Assembly (NCBI GenBank): GCA_964360335.1 | Contig: CAYHVH010000020.1 | Location: 1 to 14,325, forward strand | Source: CAYHVH01 sp964360335 | Lineage (GTDB): Bacteria; Patescibacteriota; Doudnabacteria; UBA920; 2-01-FULL-46-14 | Reading direction: 5' to 3' | Length of the DNA: 14,325 nucleotides | Part shown: positions 5,581-14,128 of the stretch, piece by piece | Position numbering within the stretch: the first letter of the stretch is position 1 | How the letters are laid out: the number at the start of each line of letters is the position of its first letter | The notes under the pieces: generated by a model | Seen by the model: only the letters and a program-made list of their open reading frames with translations | What the model was told of the DNA's origin: nothing | Databases searched by the model: none | Program-made: the position numbers and the translations under genes

Positions 5581-7521
5581 ATGACAGGCAAGCGCCATAT
5601 TTATGCCAAATTTGTAGCCCTCCTCCTGCTGGTGAGCGTAATCGGGGGTTGGAGTGGGTCAGTATTTGTCTCGCCGAAAAATGCGCACGCGCTAGTGCCT
5701 TCGGTTCCGACTTTTGCTAGCGGCGGGGGACTTGACCGAGCCGATAAAGTAGGGGTCGTAGATAGGCAAGCGGTGGACCAGACGAGCAAGCAGCACGAAA
5801 TTGTTCGCGCGGCTGCAATTGCCGCGATGAACAGCGCGATTCAGCTGATGAGCCAGAAGCTCAACGAGACTTTGGAGAAGAAACTGGGCGTGAAAAATTT
5901 TCTCTATTATCAGCAGGCCTTGGTTGAGGGGAAATACCTTGTGGACTCCATGAGCAAAACTCACGGGGAAAAAGCGATTCCTACTCGCTGCAAAAACGGC
6001 GACATTAATTGCGTAGCCGCGGAATTTTTAAGATTGCCGTTCGTGCGGGCCCTGCCCGGGGGGGAAGCGGCGAGATTGGGTGTCCAGCAGAGTCGGCAAA
6101 ATCCAGCAGCCTTTGCGCTCAATATGCAAAAGGTCATTGTCGGCGCTACTTCCCTTTTCACCTCGTCCATTTCCTGCGGCGGGATTGACAATGACGCGGT
6201 CGGCAATTCCGCGAAGTTTTTGGCCGCCGCCTCCGCCGGCGTTTCGGCCTCGGAAATTGATCCGGGAAGCGGTCCCAAATTTTACGAGCAGATGGCCCGG
6301 CTCGGCAGTCCTTATGCCACTGCGCCCTTTTGGGTCCTGCAATTCAACAGTCTTGCGCTGGAGAACGAAGCCAAGGCCAAGCAGGCGGCCGCCCTCGAGC
6401 TCACCGCCCCTGGCTTAAAAGCCACACAGAAGCAAGATGCCAGTGGCAAAACCCAAATCAGCAGATCGCTTAATTTGTTGAGCGTTGGTCAGGAGAATGC
6501 TAATAGTTCCTTGTTTAACATCGCCATTAAAGGTGGCACCGAAACGGTTTACGATACCAGCTCATTTAAAAATTTCATTACCCAATTGTTGGCCGAAGAA
6601 TTGTCAAGTTATCTGGCCGAGAAACTGGCTCAATGGTTGGGACGGACCTTCAGACCCTCAACCGCTTTCGGGATAAGAACCCTTTCCACGTTCCAAACTG
6701 TAGCCGAAAGCTCTGCGCGGACCATGGGTTCTCTACTGATTCGTAAATATGCGCTAGGACTTTACGATAAAGTCAGTAAAATGTTGTTCCAGGGCGAGAT
6801 TTTAACCGAGAGTTCTAGTTGTCGGCAGCCCCGGAAATTGTTGGCTTTCGATCCGGAAGACACGAAATTTACCGTACCAGCAAATGTTCCCGTGGCCGTT
6901 TTTGGCGATAAAGATCCTGAAATCCCCCCGGATGGTAGTGGAATTACCCCCACCAGCACCCCTCAGGTTATTTTTGAGGTAACGCCAAACATCACTAGCG
7001 GGCAGGCGGCAATTTTGGCCTGGGATGCCAGTGCTTTGGGGGGAGGGATTACGGTAACCCTCAATGGCGGCAGTTTTGTTAATCAAGTCGTGGAGACGCA
7101 AGGCACCCGCACCGATACCCCGGCCGTGACCACAATTTATACGCTCACCGTGACAGGCCCGGGGATAAATCAGTCTGCATCCCGCACCGTTACGGTCAAT
7201 GCCACAAGCGGTTTCCAAGTCCAGTTTGATGTCCAGCCCCGTACCGGATTGTTGATAGGCGACGTGGTTACGGTGACTTGGAATGCTTCGGCCGTGGCGG
7301 GCGCAGACGTGCAGATTTTTCCTTTGTCCGCCACTACCTTGCCGGTTTCCGGCTCCCGAGATTTTGTAGTGAACAATGACACGACTTTTGTTTTGACGGT
7401 CACCAGTTCGGTCAGCGCTTTTATCGAAGTACAGACGATTGATGTTTCGGTAATCAATGACGGGTTTGAGAAAGTTTTCGGGGAAACTGTTAACCAGCCA
7501 GCCTTTGGGGTGAGGGAATGA
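5581..7521 (+). CDS. Large secreted helical protein with two C-terminal Ig-like domains
   Basis: Protein of 646 residues. A signal or anchor segment (about 10-28) ends near NAHALV. A long helical region follows, with Ala- and Gln-rich stretches and several cysteines (RCKNGDINC, SSISCGG, ESSSCR). Then a Pro-rich linker leads to two beta-sandwich domains of Ig or PKD-like type at about 460-541 and 545-632, each with the pattern SGQAAILAWDAS or GDVVTVTWNAS and a closing YTLTV or FVLTV strand. The frame is open further upstream, but the ATG at 5581 is chosen because it gives a clean signal sequence and avoids overlapping the Cys-rich gene. The stop overlaps the next ATG (ATGA), so translation is probably coupled to the VirB6-like gene. 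Role inferred: extracytoplasmic partner of that membrane protein. Confidence 0.8.
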   Translation: MTGKRHIYAKFVALLLLVSVIGGWSGSVFVSPKNAHALVPSVPTFASGGGLDRADKVGVVDRQAVDQTSKQHEIVRAAAIAAMNSAIQLMSQKLNETLEKKLGVKNFLYYQQALVEGKYLVDSMSKTHGEKAIPTRCKNGDINCVAAEFLRLPFVRALPGGEAARLGVQQSRQNPAAFALNMQKVIVGATSLFTSSISCGGIDNDAVGNSAKFLAAASAGVSASEIDPGSGPKFYEQMARLGSPYATAPFWVLQFNSLALENEAKAKQAAALELTAPGLKATQKQDASGKTQISRSLNLLSVGQENANSSLFNIAIKGGTETVYDTSSFKNFITQLLAEELSSYLAEKLAQWLGRTFRPSTAFGIRTLSTFQTVAESSARTMGSLLIRKYALGLYDKVSKMLFQGEILTESSSCRQPRKLLAFDPEDTKFTVPANVPVAVFGDKDPEIPPDGSGITPTSTPQVIFEVTPNITSGQAAILAWDASALGGGITVTLNGGSFVNQVVETQGTRTDTPAVTTIYTLTVTGPGINQSASRTVTVNATSGFQVQFDVQPRTGLLIGDVVTVTWNASAVAGADVQIFPLSATTLPVSGSRDFVVNNDTTFVLTVTSSVSAFIEVQTIDVSVINDGFEKVFGETVNQPAFGVRE

Positions 7522-10500
7522 CAGAAAAGCAAATATCTGCCCCGAGCGAAGTCGAGGGGTTAAAAAGCAAAATGCAAAATAGAAGCGGAAAAATTACATT
7601 AAAGAAGATTTTGGCACCAGTTTTTCTGACGGTGTTAGTTTTGACTCTTGTCCCCAGCACGGCGTTGGCTTTTATTGTTGATATTAGAACAGTGGAGTTC
7701 CAAAGCCAGATGTCTATTGCCCCCGAGGCTACAAACATCTCCAAAGACGGGAACCTAAGCTTTAGTGTGCAGGTTACCTCAAATGCCAATCTTACCGCCG
7801 GCGCTTCGGATCATACGGGGAGAGGCGGGGAGGGGACCCCGATCGCCGGGATTGTGGCTTTTGCCACCAAGGATTTTAGTTTCTGTGGTCAGGAGGACAT
7901 TGCCGATAACACAGTTTTCCTGAGTTGCGAAAACCAGCGGGTTGATTCGACCACTGGGGTCGTCCAGATCGGCCAGGGCGAGACCAAGACTTTTAACTTT
8001 ACTTTAACTCCTGCCGACCGGGCGCTCCTGGGTGGTAATAATTCGTCGGCCGCCGGAGCTCTCAATAAATTACAGCTTGGGGTACACCTCAAGTATGATA
8101 CGATTTTTGGGAATGAATATATTGCCTATAAGTCGTCGCCTTCCCTTGAAGTAACGTACAAGGTTTTTGATACTGCACCCCAAAATCAGCCGGCAGTAGC
8201 CCAAGGAACGACTACCGGGTCCTTGAAAACGCAGGCCTCTGGCGGGGCGGCGATCGTCAAAGCCACAGATATTTCCTTTACCGTTACCACGGATGCCTCC
8301 ATCTACCGCGCGGTGAAAGGCAAGCCCATTACCATCAAAACCCAAGTTTCCAGTAATCCTGAACTGCGGGTCGGGCAAGAAATTGAGCTGGTGGGTGTTC
8401 TTAATCAACGGGTGAATGGATTTTTCGTGGCCAGCGTTGGTTTTGGGAAGCGCGAAAATTGCATCCCCGACACTGACCTTTGTCGCTATACTTCTTATGA
8501 AGCTCAAACTTCTCGCGCCTCTCTCATCCCGTTTGGAGCAGATTTAGTTCTCGATACGAGTCAAGCGGAATATCCCTTAGGGGCGAACAATACAGTCGGG
8601 GTAAGGCAAATTTCAGTAATTCCTATTTTGGAACTAGTCGACGTTGGAGGGGGGACGCCGGATTATGCCTATAGCGGGGGTGCCCCAACCATAACCCTGG
8701 AAATCTACCTGGACCAGGCTTCTTTGAACGAGGCCGCGGCCGCCGCCTGCCAGGCCAATCCAAATCAGGTGGGTTGCAATCCCAACGGCACGGTAAACAA
8801 CGGCAGCTTGGGCGGTACCGCCACCACGGCCACTGTTGGCACCAACGCCACGGGGGGAAGAACCTTTTGGGATACCCTCGGTGGCCTTCTGCTCTCGATT
8901 GTCAACATCATTTTGGGCATCATTCTTGGCATCTTGCGCTGGATTATCTGGGTCATCGGCGCGGTGATTGCCGTTCCGCTCCTGGAGAGCACTTTGGAGA
9001 TGCAGGTTGGCGAGGCAGCGGGTAGCACGATTTTAACCGGTTGGACATTTGTGCGGGATGTGGTGAATATGTTCTTCATCCTGTTTTTGATTATTATCGG
9101 CTTTGGTACGATTCTGAAGTTTGAAAATTACAGCTATAAAAAGCTCCTTGTGAATCTCATTGTGATGGCCATGCTGGTCAATTTCAGTTTGGTAATCGGC
9201 CGGATTGTTTTACAAGTCATGGATGCGGCCCAGTTTAACTTTCTGCCCGCCGGGGATATGCCAGGCCAGCCTGCCGGAACGACCGGCGTTAATTATCTAT
9301 TCAAAAATCTCAGCACCGTTCACCTCTTCAGCGTCGGTGACGGCTTCCGGAGCTTTGGGTTCGACGCGGACAAAGCAACGGCCGCGACCTTTACTTTATT
9401 GTTCCAATTTTTATTGGAACTCGGCGTAATTATTACTTTTACGGCGATGGCGATATTTATGCTGATTCGGACCGTGGCCCTTTGGATTTTGCTGATCCTT
9501 GCTCCTGCCGCCTACGCGCTGTTTGTGCTACCGGCTACCAAGGGTTTGGCCAAGCAATGGTGGTCCACTTTCCTAAAATACGCCTTATTTGGTCCGATAC
9601 TTGCCTTCTTTTTGCGACTAACCTTGGAATTGTACCGAAACGGTTTGCGAATCATTCCTGGTCAAGGAGGGGCGTGGACCGATCGCGATATTATTACACA
9701 ACTCAATGATTTAGCCAGAAGCGGCAACTTTACTTTCGCCCAAGCCTTGGATTTAATCTTGGTTTACGTTTTGGTTTTGGCTTTCTTATGGGCGGGGATG
9801 ATCGCCGCTAGAAGCATGGGCATTTTCGGGGCCAGCGCCATCGTGGGTATGGCGGAGAGGGGGATGAAATTTGGTGTGGGTGCAGCCCTTTTCCCTGCTA
9901 GAGCAGGCCTCGGCTTGGCCGGACAAAAATGGAATGAATGGACGAGCAAGCTGCTTTCCCCAAAAGCCGGCGTCGGCAGGAAGCTGGCTTTTGCACTTTT
10001 AAACCCTGTTGGCACTTATCGCGGCTTCATGCTGCGGCGTGAGGAGCGCCGAGGGGCGGCCAAAGAGATTGCCGCCGGAGCAGGGCATGAGGTGGCGGCC
10101 AGTTTCTGGACGAGAGGTAAAGAAAAGATTCCTTACAAAGAGCTGGCAATGCGGAGGATTGAGCGGGAACAGGTGCGAAAGTTGCGGGAAGCTATGGGTG
10201 AGGATATTGATAAAGCAGAGGCCAGGGACTTCTATAAGCGCGTCGCCGATGTCGGGGGACTCGAAGGAGATCTTTTGCGAGGGGCTTATCTAAAACTGGT
10301 CGTGGCGCAAGGTTATGGAGATGATTTTACCGAAGTTTCGGGGAGCCGGGCCTACGCCGACAAACTCAAGATTCCCCAGGATCAGAGAGGAATTTATAAC
10401 GACAGAACTTTCCAGACTCATGCCTGGGCGACGGTTGGGCTGGATATGGAAGTCTTGAAAAAACTGAGAGAAGTTCAAGGGTATCAAGATAGCGGTGAAT

Positions 10501-11573
10501 ACAAAAGTTGGCTGGAAAAAGAAGGTACCCAAAAGAAGCTGCGGAATTTGGCGGAACTCACAAATCCGGCGAAAGACATCGGCCATTACGAGCAGATGTA
10601 CACAGCGGTCCGGGACGAGACGCTCGAGGCCAAGGGCATCAAGGCCGCCTTCCGTCCGGTCATCGATGAGGAATTTGCCGGGGGCTTAAAGGAGCGTACC
10701 GATATGATTCTTGGCGAGACTGTAAAAATCCCTATCCGAGATTTTATGCGCAACGTTACTTGGCATAATTTAATTCCGAAAGTATTCAAAAACGGTAAAT
10801 GGGATACTGGGGATGTTGTTGATGAGAGGGGCAAATTATTACTAACTCCCTATCAGCTTGGTATGATAAAGAAGATAGGTCCCGAATACGTCGACCAAGC
10901 AACCCACATGCAAGGCCGGACAGTGAAATATACCGCAGGGCAGTGGGTTGCCGAGGACGGTACTATTACTAACCCGGTGCAATTTGATGCCTTGCGGAAA
11001 ATCAATACTGGTTTTGCTGATGTATTGCGGAATATTTCCGTGTATGGCAGATCTCGTCCAACAGGCGAAGATTTCGCAAGGGTAGCGGGAAGGGGTAGAG
11101 ACATTCACATAAACGAAATCATTGATAGAGAAAACTTGGATGAGCGAGTAAAGGGGACGGTGACCAAGGCTTATGAAGAAGTTCATGCCGGTAACTGGAG
11201 TCATCAAGATGCCGCTGCTCATATTGCTACAGCCAATATCCCTCATGCCACGATAAACAGAATTCTCGGCGATATCAGTGAGGCCCTGGCTAAACGTCAG
11301 GCTGGCTTGATCGTTCCAACTGCGTATACCCCGCGAACAGTAGCCGCCGCTCTAACCCCGCAACAGATCCAGCAGCTTTCCGACGCTGTGCAACGAGGAG
11401 TTCAACAGGGATTTGCGGCCGGACATAAATTTGCTGACCCGGCAAGCAAAGCCGCCTTAAAAGTCGCAATCAATACTGGAATTGAGCCAATTCTTCGCTC
11501 GGTGAACGTTTCCCCTGCTGACATAGACAGCATTTCTGACGCTATGGCCGAGCAAGCTAATAAGAAGATATAA
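7518..11573 (+). CDS. Giant VirB6/TrbL-like polytopic membrane protein with extracytoplasmic N-domain and long C-terminal tail
   Basis: Protein of 1351 residues. After a signal or anchor segment (about 27-50) there is a beta-rich, presumably extracytoplasmic region to about 440, then a polytopic core. Predicted membrane segments are about 455-490, 511-535, 543-566, 628-672 (probably two), 683-706 and 742-768. The core, with SFxR-like loops and the LWILLILAPAAYALFVLP segment, resembles VirB6/TrbL channel subunits of type IV secretion systems (recognised by pattern, not searched). Residues from about 780 to 1351 are hydrophilic, charged and helical, probably cytoplasmic. The start is ambiguous. 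ATG 7518 overlaps the previous stop, but its first 18 residues include a repeat fragment; ATG 7572 starts directly before the signal segment. The channel-like core suggests transport of DNA or protein. No VirB4 or other ATPase is in view. Confidence 0.82.
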   Translation: MTEKQISAPSEVEGLKSKMQNRSGKITLKKILAPVFLTVLVLTLVPSTALAFIVDIRTVEFQSQMSIAPEATNISKDGNLSFSVQVTSNANLTAGASDHTGRGGEGTPIAGIVAFATKDFSFCGQEDIADNTVFLSCENQRVDSTTGVVQIGQGETKTFNFTLTPADRALLGGNNSSAAGALNKLQLGVHLKYDTIFGNEYIAYKSSPSLEVTYKVFDTAPQNQPAVAQGTTTGSLKTQASGGAAIVKATDISFTVTTDASIYRAVKGKPITIKTQVSSNPELRVGQEIELVGVLNQRVNGFFVASVGFGKRENCIPDTDLCRYTSYEAQTSRASLIPFGADLVLDTSQAEYPLGANNTVGVRQISVIPILELVDVGGGTPDYAYSGGAPTITLEIYLDQASLNEAAAAACQANPNQVGCNPNGTVNNGSLGGTATTATVGTNATGGRTFWDTLGGLLLSIVNIILGIILGILRWIIWVIGAVIAVPLLESTLEMQVGEAAGSTILTGWTFVRDVVNMFFILFLIIIGFGTILKFENYSYKKLLVNLIVMAMLVNFSLVIGRIVLQVMDAAQFNFLPAGDMPGQPAGTTGVNYLFKNLSTVHLFSVGDGFRSFGFDADKATAATFTLLFQFLLELGVIITFTAMAIFMLIRTVALWILLILAPAAYALFVLPATKGLAKQWWSTFLKYALFGPILAFFLRLTLELYRNGLRIIPGQGGAWTDRDIITQLNDLARSGNFTFAQALDLILVYVLVLAFLWAGMIAARSMGIFGASAIVGMAERGMKFGVGAALFPARAGLGLAGQKWNEWTSKLLSPKAGVGRKLAFALLNPVGTYRGFMLRREERRGAAKEIAAGAGHEVAASFWTRGKEKIPYKELAMRRIEREQVRKLREAMGEDIDKAEARDFYKRVADVGGLEGDLLRGAYLKLVVAQGYGDDFTEVSGSRAYADKLKIPQDQRGIYNDRTFQTHAWATVGLDMEVLKKLREVQGYQDSGEYKSWLEKEGTQKKLRNLAELTNPAKDIGHYEQMYTAVRDETLEAKGIKAAFRPVIDEEFAGGLKERTDMILGETVKIPIRDFMRNVTWHNLIPKVFKNGKWDTGDVVDERGKLLLTPYQLGMIKKIGPEYVDQATHMQGRTVKYTAGQWVAEDGTITNPVQFDALRKINTGFADVLRNISVYGRSRPTGEDFARVAGRGRDIHINEIIDRENLDERVKGTVTKAYEEVHAGNWSHQDAAAHIATANIPHATINRILGDISEALAKRQAGLIVPTAYTPRTVAAALTPQQIQQLSDAVQRGVQQGFAAGHKFADPASKAALKVAINTGIEPILRSVNVSPADIDSISDAMAEQANKKI
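7540..7559. repeat. Short GAGCGAAGTCGA-type repeat fragment at the start of the VirB6-like gene
   Basis: An imperfect inverted repeat (CCCCGAG ... TCGAGGGG) around GCGAAGT, of the dispersed type often seen between genes in bacterial genomes (recognised from memory). It lies between the two possible start codons at 7518 and 7572 and would code SAPSEVEG. Its GAGGGG (7554-7559) lies 12 bases before the second ATG, so it may supply a poor ribosome binding site. Confidence 0.5.
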
Positions 11574-11603
11574 AGGGAAAAAAGTAATTAAGTTTATAAA
11601 ATT

Positions 11604-13025
11604 ATGCCCTTGGATTTTAGCAACAAACCGCCTATCGCAAATCAAGCACCCGACACATGGCCGGGGTATGGAGTGCAGTTGGTGGATGATTTACCAAATC
11701 CAGTGCCTGCAGAACAGCTTCGCGAAGCAGGAATGTTTGAAACCATCCAAAAGTTGGTTGCGGAAACAGTCCGCGCAGATTATAGCCCGGATGCCCAGGA
11801 GCTCTTGAAAAGGCTGAATTTGCTGCACCTCCTTCAAACCAGCGATCCCGAGCTGTATCAAACCTATGAGAAGTTTGTGAATCTCTTGAAGTTTGTTTCA
11901 TTACATGGCCGCAAAGAAAATGAGCTGCCTGCTCTTTTCGAGAAGCATTTTCTCCCTGCTCTGGAAGCGGGAGTGGATATCAAGGCAAAACTTTCGCTCC
12001 TCTTTTTGATCTACGATGAAATTGTGGGTGAGGGAGCGCTCGCCCAGCGTATTCTGAATTATCTTTCCAGAAATGAAGAAACCTTGGGCAGAAGTCCTTT
12101 ACAAATAGTGGGAGAAACTTATTCCGTGCGGCCAGTCATTGGAAATTGGCTCGTCGATTACAATCAATTTATTAACCGTAATAGAAAACCCGGTACGCTA
12201 TTCGCAAGATCGGGTGGCGTAGAACGCGCGGCGTACATCACTCAAAGCCAGAATGTAAAGCATCTCTCTAGTGAGGAGCGCCGGATTTTACTGTTACTGA
12301 TTGAGCTCTATGATTGGTTGCGATTTGGTAGCGCACCTTCGCTCCCCGAACCGGCAGCGCCAACCTATATACGAAGAGAAAGGATTGCCGTACCGTTGCC
12401 GCCGCGTCCTCAAGCCACCCCGGAACCAAAAAATATAAGAACGCAAGCACCAAAGCCCGCTCCCAGGGTTTTGCCCCCGCCGCCGCGGCCTCCACTACGC
12501 CAGGACTTCGAGGGGCAGGCACCGGCGCCAAAGGCGCCAGCGATTAGGCCAGAGCCACGAGCTCCCGTTTTTCCGCAAGCACCCCCGATTTCTCCCGTTC
12601 GTCCTCCCCCGCCGGTAACCCCACTGCCAATGGCCAAACCAGAGCCCAGACCGGAACTTATCAAACCACCGACCCAATCGCCCAAGGAGGATCTCTATCG
12701 CTCGACTCTAGAGGAACTCCAGAAGATGCGGGAACAGGAAGCCAAGCTTGCCGCCGCCCGGGGAGCCCAGGCCGCAAAAAACCAGCCCCCGGTTTCCGCT
12801 CCGACCCCGGCTACCCGAGGAGCAGTCGTCTCACCCCGTGAGCCTCTAAAGGCCAGCCCCACCACGGAGCCCTTCTCGGTGAACGAGGCGATAATTCACG
12901 CCGGCGGTCATGAGATTCCGCTGACCGGGGCGCCGAGCAATGCCGGGCCGGAGGGCCAGGTGGTGGCCGGCGAGGAGCAGGACCTGGATAAAAAGTTGAA
13001 GGATTTGGAAGGAAAGCTGGAATAG
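11604..13025 (+). CDS. Hypothetical protein: helical N-domain, Pro-rich linker, C-terminal coiled coil
   Basis: Protein of 473 residues without a signal peptide or membrane segment, so probably cytoplasmic. Residues about 40-240 form a predicted all-helical domain with heptad-like Leu spacing (LLKRLNLLHLLQTSDPEL, RRILLLLIELYDWLRF). Residues about 245-360 are a Pro-rich, basic, low-complexity linker of the PPPPRPP type. About 368-390 is a charged helix (EELQKMREQEAKLAAARGAQAAK), and the end DLDKKLKDLEGKLE looks like a short coiled coil. It starts 30 bases after the VirB6-like gene and is on the same strand, so it is probably the last gene of that unit. It could bridge the cytoplasmic tail of the VirB6-like protein to other parts. 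No family recognised. The start ATG at 11604 has no Shine-Dalgarno sequence. Confidence 0.8.
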   Translation: MPLDFSNKPPIANQAPDTWPGYGVQLVDDLPNPVPAEQLREAGMFETIQKLVAETVRADYSPDAQELLKRLNLLHLLQTSDPELYQTYEKFVNLLKFVSLHGRKENELPALFEKHFLPALEAGVDIKAKLSLLFLIYDEIVGEGALAQRILNYLSRNEETLGRSPLQIVGETYSVRPVIGNWLVDYNQFINRNRKPGTLFARSGGVERAAYITQSQNVKHLSSEERRILLLLIELYDWLRFGSAPSLPEPAAPTYIRRERIAVPLPPRPQATPEPKNIRTQAPKPAPRVLPPPPRPPLRQDFEGQAPAPKAPAIRPEPRAPVFPQAPPISPVRPPPPVTPLPMAKPEPRPELIKPPTQSPKEDLYRSTLEELQKMREQEAKLAAARGAQAAKNQPPVSAPTPATRGAVVSPREPLKASPTTEPFSVNEAIIHAGGHEIPLTGAPSNAGPEGQVVAGEEQDLDKKLKDLEGKLE

Positions 13026-13045
13026 CGATCCCAATTAGGAATGTA

Positions 13046-13543
13046 ATGCCAATATACTAATGCATGCGAATGATACGAATGGATACTAATTCAGATAAAT
13101 GAGTGATGAATAGTCAAGAAAAGCTGATTTATCCCGAGTTGTCATATACTCTGACTGGGATTTGCTTCGAGACTCATAATGAATTAGGAAGATACGGTCG
13201 GGAAAAACAGTACGCGGATTTTATAGAACGGAAACTAAAAGAATTAAGGATTCCTTATAAGAGGGAATTACGAATCGCTGATACTGGCAACACTGTTGAC
13301 TTCCTGATAGAGAACAAAGTCATTCTGGAACTCAAAAATAAAAGAATTCTTACCAGGGAGGATTATTTTCAAATTCAACGGTATCTCCAGGTAGCTGGTG
13401 TTAAACTTGGCTTGCTTGTAAATTTTCGAGCCCCGTACCTCAAACCGATTAGAATCGTGAGAATTGACACGGATCGGAAAAACAAATTTCGATAATTTTA
13501 TTCGTAAAAATTCGTATCATTAGTACCATTGGTATATTGGTAT
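13046..13543 (+). mobile_element. Putative GxxExxY mobile element bounded by inverted octamer arrays
   Basis: The left arm has five ATRCNAAT-type octamers at 13046, 13054, 13064, 13073 and 13083 (spacers 0, 2, 1, 2). The right arm has five complementary octamers at 13500, 13510, 13519, 13528 and 13536 (spacers 2, 1, 1, 0). The GxxExxY gene fills the space between. The gene-less palindrome at 2962-3048 has the same arms and spacing joined without a gene. No transposase and no obvious target-site duplication are seen. Mobility is inferred from the repeated occurrence. Confidence 0.72.
13106..13495 (+). CDS. GxxExxY family protein (PD-(D/E)XK nuclease-like, PDDEXK_3)
   Basis: Protein of 129 residues from ATG 13106 (GTG 13103 is a one-codon alternative). 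The N-terminal IYPELSYTLTGICFETHNELGR pattern is typical of GxxExxY proteins. The family motif appears as YGREKQY (30-36), with Tyr in place of the first Gly. The PD-(D/E)XK fold core is visible: D65 in TVDFLI, E75-L-K77 in ILELKNK, then the QIQRYLQ helix (89-95) and a final strand pair. The family is annotated as nuclease-like; its biological role is not settled. Length is normal. The gene is bracketed by the octamer arms at 13046-13090 and 13500-13543, so the arms may be ends for movement, binding sites for the protein, or both. A second family member starts at 14255. No ribosome binding site seen. Confidence 0.88.
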   Translation: MNSQEKLIYPELSYTLTGICFETHNELGRYGREKQYADFIERKLKELRIPYKRELRIADTGNTVDFLIENKVILELKNKRILTREDYFQIQRYLQVAGVKLGLLVNFRAPYLKPIRIVRIDTDRKNKFR

Positions 13544-13549
13544 CGTTGT

Positions 13550-14128
13550 ATGACTCCCGCAAGTTTTACCGAATTAAAGAGAAAAATTGAGCAGTCACCC
13601 ATCTTGTCTGCCCAAGAGAAGAAAGAGTGGCTGTTTTTTTTGCCGCACATGACCGCGGAACACATCAAGGAACTGGATCGGATTTTGTCCCTGAAGCTGC
13701 CAGCCCATATGCCTGATGCAAAAACGGCGAATCCGGAACAGCCAGTCAAGCCCGGTATCCGGTATCAGGTATCCGGCAATCAAGCCTTCCCACCAGAGCC
13801 TAAGGCTTTAAGTTTTGAACTTCAAAAGATACATTCCTTGAGTGTTGAAGATTTGCGCCGCGCGTCGTCGGTTTACGTGTTTTTGGAAGAGCTGGGGAAA
13901 AAAATGCGCGAGCTTATACGGCAAAAACAAGCGAGCCTTGAGCAAATCACCGAAGCCTTTGAGGGGAGCCCTTTGTACCGAGCTTATGTGGAGGCCGGTT
14001 TTCAAATGTTATCCCCCGAGTCTGACGAAGGACCTGCGACTCTGCTCCGGCAAGAACCGTTATTGTCCCGTCCGGAATTTGAGGCCATCGCCGATTTCCG
14101 GGCGCGCTTCAGAAAAATACTTAGCTAA
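13550..14128 (+). CDS. Hypothetical helical protein
   Basis: Protein of 192 residues, no signal peptide or membrane segment. It begins with a helical segment (FTELKRKIEQSPILSAQEKKEWLFFLPHM, reported here in two pieces: FTELKRKIEQSPIL, then SAQEKKEWLFFLPHM) followed by a second helix with ELDRILSLKL. A flexible middle (about 55-85) contains a heptamer-repeat-coded GIRYQVSGN. The C-terminal part (about 95-190) is helical and charged. No known family recognised. The ATG at 13550 is chosen: the frame is open upstream, but that would extend into the octamer arm ending at 13543, only 6 bases before the ATG. Before the GxxExxY element arrived, this gene may have followed the Pro-rich gene directly and been part of the envelope operon. 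Its stop lies in a 17-bp tandem repeat just before a terminator. Confidence 0.78.
   Translation: MTPASFTELKRKIEQSPILSAQEKKEWLFFLPHMTAEHIKELDRILSLKLPAHMPDAKTANPEQPVKPGIRYQVSGNQAFPPEPKALSFELQKIHSLSVEDLRRASSVYVFLEELGKKMRELIRQKQASLEQITEAFEGSPLYRAYVEAGFQMLSPESDEGPATLLRQEPLLSRPEFEAIADFRARFRKILS
13754..13776. repeat. Heptamer tandem repeat GGTATCN in the hypothetical gene
   Basis: GGTATC occurs at 13754, 13761 and 13768, exactly seven bases apart, bounded by CCGG-type sequence on both sides. It codes GIRYQVSG in a region that looks like a flexible linker. It has the same period as the GTCTACN repeat in rsmA. Confidence 0.7.

Noticed and set aside
6028..6342. Minus-strand reading frames opposite the Ig-like protein gene
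   Set aside because: Typical antisense shadows of a GC-balanced gene; the + strand frame has signal, domain and neighbour support.
12500..12540. Possible palindromic repeat in the Pro-rich gene around GGCGCCAAAGGCGCC
   Set aside because: Short and in a low-complexity Pro/Ala region where such symmetry arises by chance; no outer arms seen.
13529..13549. TTG start giving seven extra residues to the hypothetical gene
   Set aside because: The extension is coded by the octamer arm; the ATG at 13550 directly after the arm is more plausible.
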